From Terebella lapidaria (Eukaryota; Annelida; Polychaeta; Terebellida; Terebellidae): 64,000 nt of DNA. The position numbers were made by a program, and so were the translations under genes. This document shows, in pieces, positions 62,723 through 64,000 of the stretch; position 1 is the first letter of the stretch; each line of letters opens with the position of its first letter. The stretch covers positions 15,907,001 to 15,971,000 of the forward strand of contig OX424563.1 in the NCBI GenBank assembly GCA_949152475.1, in the 5' to 3' direction. Below the pieces are notes generated by a model. It saw only the letters and a program-made list of their open reading frames with translations. It did no database searches and was not told where the DNA came from.

Positions 62723-64000
62723 ATGACAATTCAGTTCTACTGGATGGTAGTCAGGGATTACACCCTGTACTTCCTCTACCAGCTGCTGAGCCGAGTCTGT
62801 TGTATTGTACGGAGTATAGTCTGGTGGAGAAAGGGAATTCTGGAGCAGGAGAGGTTGGGTAGACTATCAGAGAACTACGCGAAATCAGCACACAAGATGA
62901 CGATTGTCGCCCAATATAGGCTGGATCCTTTCATACAGACTCACATTAGTGATTACATCTTGATGCACCACAGTTTTGTAGAGCCGGAATATGTTCTCCG
63001 CGGTGACGTGCATCTGATGCAGGTGACGGACAAGGATGCTATCTTCATCCAAGTGTCCAAGGGTTCCAGAGGCCCGGAGTGTTATCCCTTTGCTATTCTT
63101 TGCTACCTCACGAATGCCCGACACGTCATCACCATGCCACTTTCCTCGCTCCATAGGTTAGCAGACGGTATGGGCAGAATGAATGCCAAGATCATCTTCA
63201 TTCAGAATCAAACACGATGTGGTGGAACACTTTTCACTGAAATTTTCAAGAGTACAGAGGGCTGCATAACAATTAGCGAAGCTCATCCTATCAACGGCGC
63301 ATGCATGGAGTACTATGTACGGAAGAAATGGGATCGCCAGACTATGGTCAACGTCTTGAGAGACCTTATGAAACTGGAATGTAAACCAAGACATTATCTA
63401 GGAGAGGAACCACTCGCTTACGTCATCAAACCTATAGCAACAACCATGATTTGTGCGGATTTACTGCAGGAGGCGCTACCAGATGCCATTCAATTTTTCA
63501 TTTACCGCGACCCAGTTCAAGTTGGCATCTCTCTGAGGCGAACCGGAGATGCTATTCCTTCGTTTGGCGTGATCTTCAATGTTCTCCCGTCATCTCTGAG
63601 GCCAGCAATGCTACGCTTCCTTGGAGTTGTTGACTTGGAATACCGAGGCTGGACCCCACAAGTCGGCGTGGACATCGAATGGGGTTTCAGAACAGCCGCA
63701 ATATGTACGAGATATTACCTGCGCTACCGCGAAAATGGTGTGCGTCTCCATGGCGTTCGGTATGAGGTACTGAACAAAAAAAGAGAGGAGGTGGTCAAAG
63801 CTGTCTTGAACGTCTGTGGCTTACCCCCAGGCTTATTGCCGAAAGCAATGGACGCCTTCAACCACGACTCTCAAGAAGACACCCCAATAAGTTGGCAGAA
63901 CTTGGCCAAAGTCATGCCGATTCCACCGAAATCGAGTCCTGCGATCCTTGAGGCCGTGCGAGAGATGTCAAGAGATTTGGGAGTCCCTGGCCCTGATGAT
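62723..64000 (+). CDS. Sulfotransferase-like P-loop protein, 5' part (runs off the window)
   Basis: 426 codons from ATG 62723, still open at the window edge. An in-frame TGA at 62711-62713 limits the start unless an upstream exon splices in (acceptor-like AAATTTCAG just before). Residues about 5-40 are hydrophobic and aromatic with basic residues, compatible with a signal anchor to the Golgi membrane. The segment IIFIQNQTRCGGTLF (residues 157-171) resembles the 5'-phosphosulfate-binding loop, and YRDPVQVGISLRR (261-273; R262, S270) resembles the 3'-phosphate-binding motif RxPxxVxxS of PAPS-dependent sulfotransferases. If active it would transfer sulfate from PAPS to a glycan or other acceptor. 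The loop sequence RCGG is not typical, so activity is uncertain. Part of a larger P-loop family is an alternative. Confidence 0.65.
   Translation, partial: MTIQFYWMVVRDYTLYFLYQLLSRVCCIVRSIVWWRKGILEQERLGRLSENYAKSAHKMTIVAQYRLDPFIQTHISDYILMHHSFVEPEYVLRGDVHLMQVTDKDAIFIQVSKGSRGPECYPFAILCYLTNARHVITMPLSSLHRLADGMGRMNAKIIFIQNQTRCGGTLFTEIFKSTEGCITISEAHPINGACMEYYVRKKWDRQTMVNVLRDLMKLECKPRHYLGEEPLAYVIKPIATTMICADLLQEALPDAIQFFIYRDPVQVGISLRRTGDAIPSFGVIFNVLPSSLRPAMLRFLGVVDLEYRGWTPQVGVDIEWGFRTAAICTRYYLRYRENGVRLHGVRYEVLNKKREEVVKAVLNVCGLPPGLLPKAMDAFNHDSQEDTPISWQNLAKVMPIPPKSSPAILEAVREMSRDLGVPGPDD

Noticed and set aside
1..64000. CRISPR arrays, bacterial operons, rRNA or tRNA genes
   Set aside because: None seen; repeats are eukaryotic LTR, minisatellite or segmental, and the only tRNA-like matches are the two primer-binding sites.

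Overview
The window looks like the genome of a marine invertebrate animal; a lancelet-like chordate is plausible, but a lophotrochozoan is not excluded. Clues are an intronless aminergic GPCR, a chitin-binding-domain gene with short phase-1 introns of about 220-240 bp, an intronless secreted multi-Ig protein, and AT-rich spacer DNA invaded by large GC-rich LTR retrotransposons. There are no prokaryotic features.

Layout. (1) 1-26.3 kb: three diverged tandem copies of a roughly 4-5.5 kb non-coding unit. Copy 1 carries a reverse-strand solo LTR. Copy 2 carries a LINE 3' fragment. Copy 3 is split by a complete 12.5-kb Ty3/Gypsy element, 'Element 1' (11665-24198). (2) 26.3-36 kb: sparse DNA with one small hypothetical ORF and a D2-like aminergic GPCR (30227-32002). 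(3) 36.7-38.6 kb: an exon series encoding chitin-binding domains, with an in-frame stop in the last exon. (4) 43.5-45.7 kb: an intronless seven-Ig-domain secreted protein. (5) 46277-60313: a second complete Ty3/Gypsy element of 14.0 kb, 'Element 2', unrelated in its LTRs. (6) 60.3-64 kb: a foldback MITE and the 5' part of a sulfotransferase-like gene that runs off the window.

The two retrotransposons are the most interesting part. Both have 4-bp target-site duplications, a primer-binding site (tRNA-Leu type in Element 1, tRNA-His-like in Element 2), a polypurine tract and nearly identical LTRs (one mismatch seen in each pair). In both, pol lies in the -1 frame and the gag stop is preceded by a slippery-like heptamer, a 5-nt spacer and a short stem. 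Both also carry about 3.5-4 kb of extra coding DNA between pol and the 3' LTR, encoding C2H2 zinc-finger proteins instead of an envelope. In Element 1 the two zinc-finger genes each have a promoter-like module (CCAAT box, CACGTG, TATA; one also has a CRE) resembling that of the LTR. In Element 2 the accessory frame is interrupted by one TAG in the middle of a zinc finger, and pol is frameshifted by a 56-bp tandem duplication.
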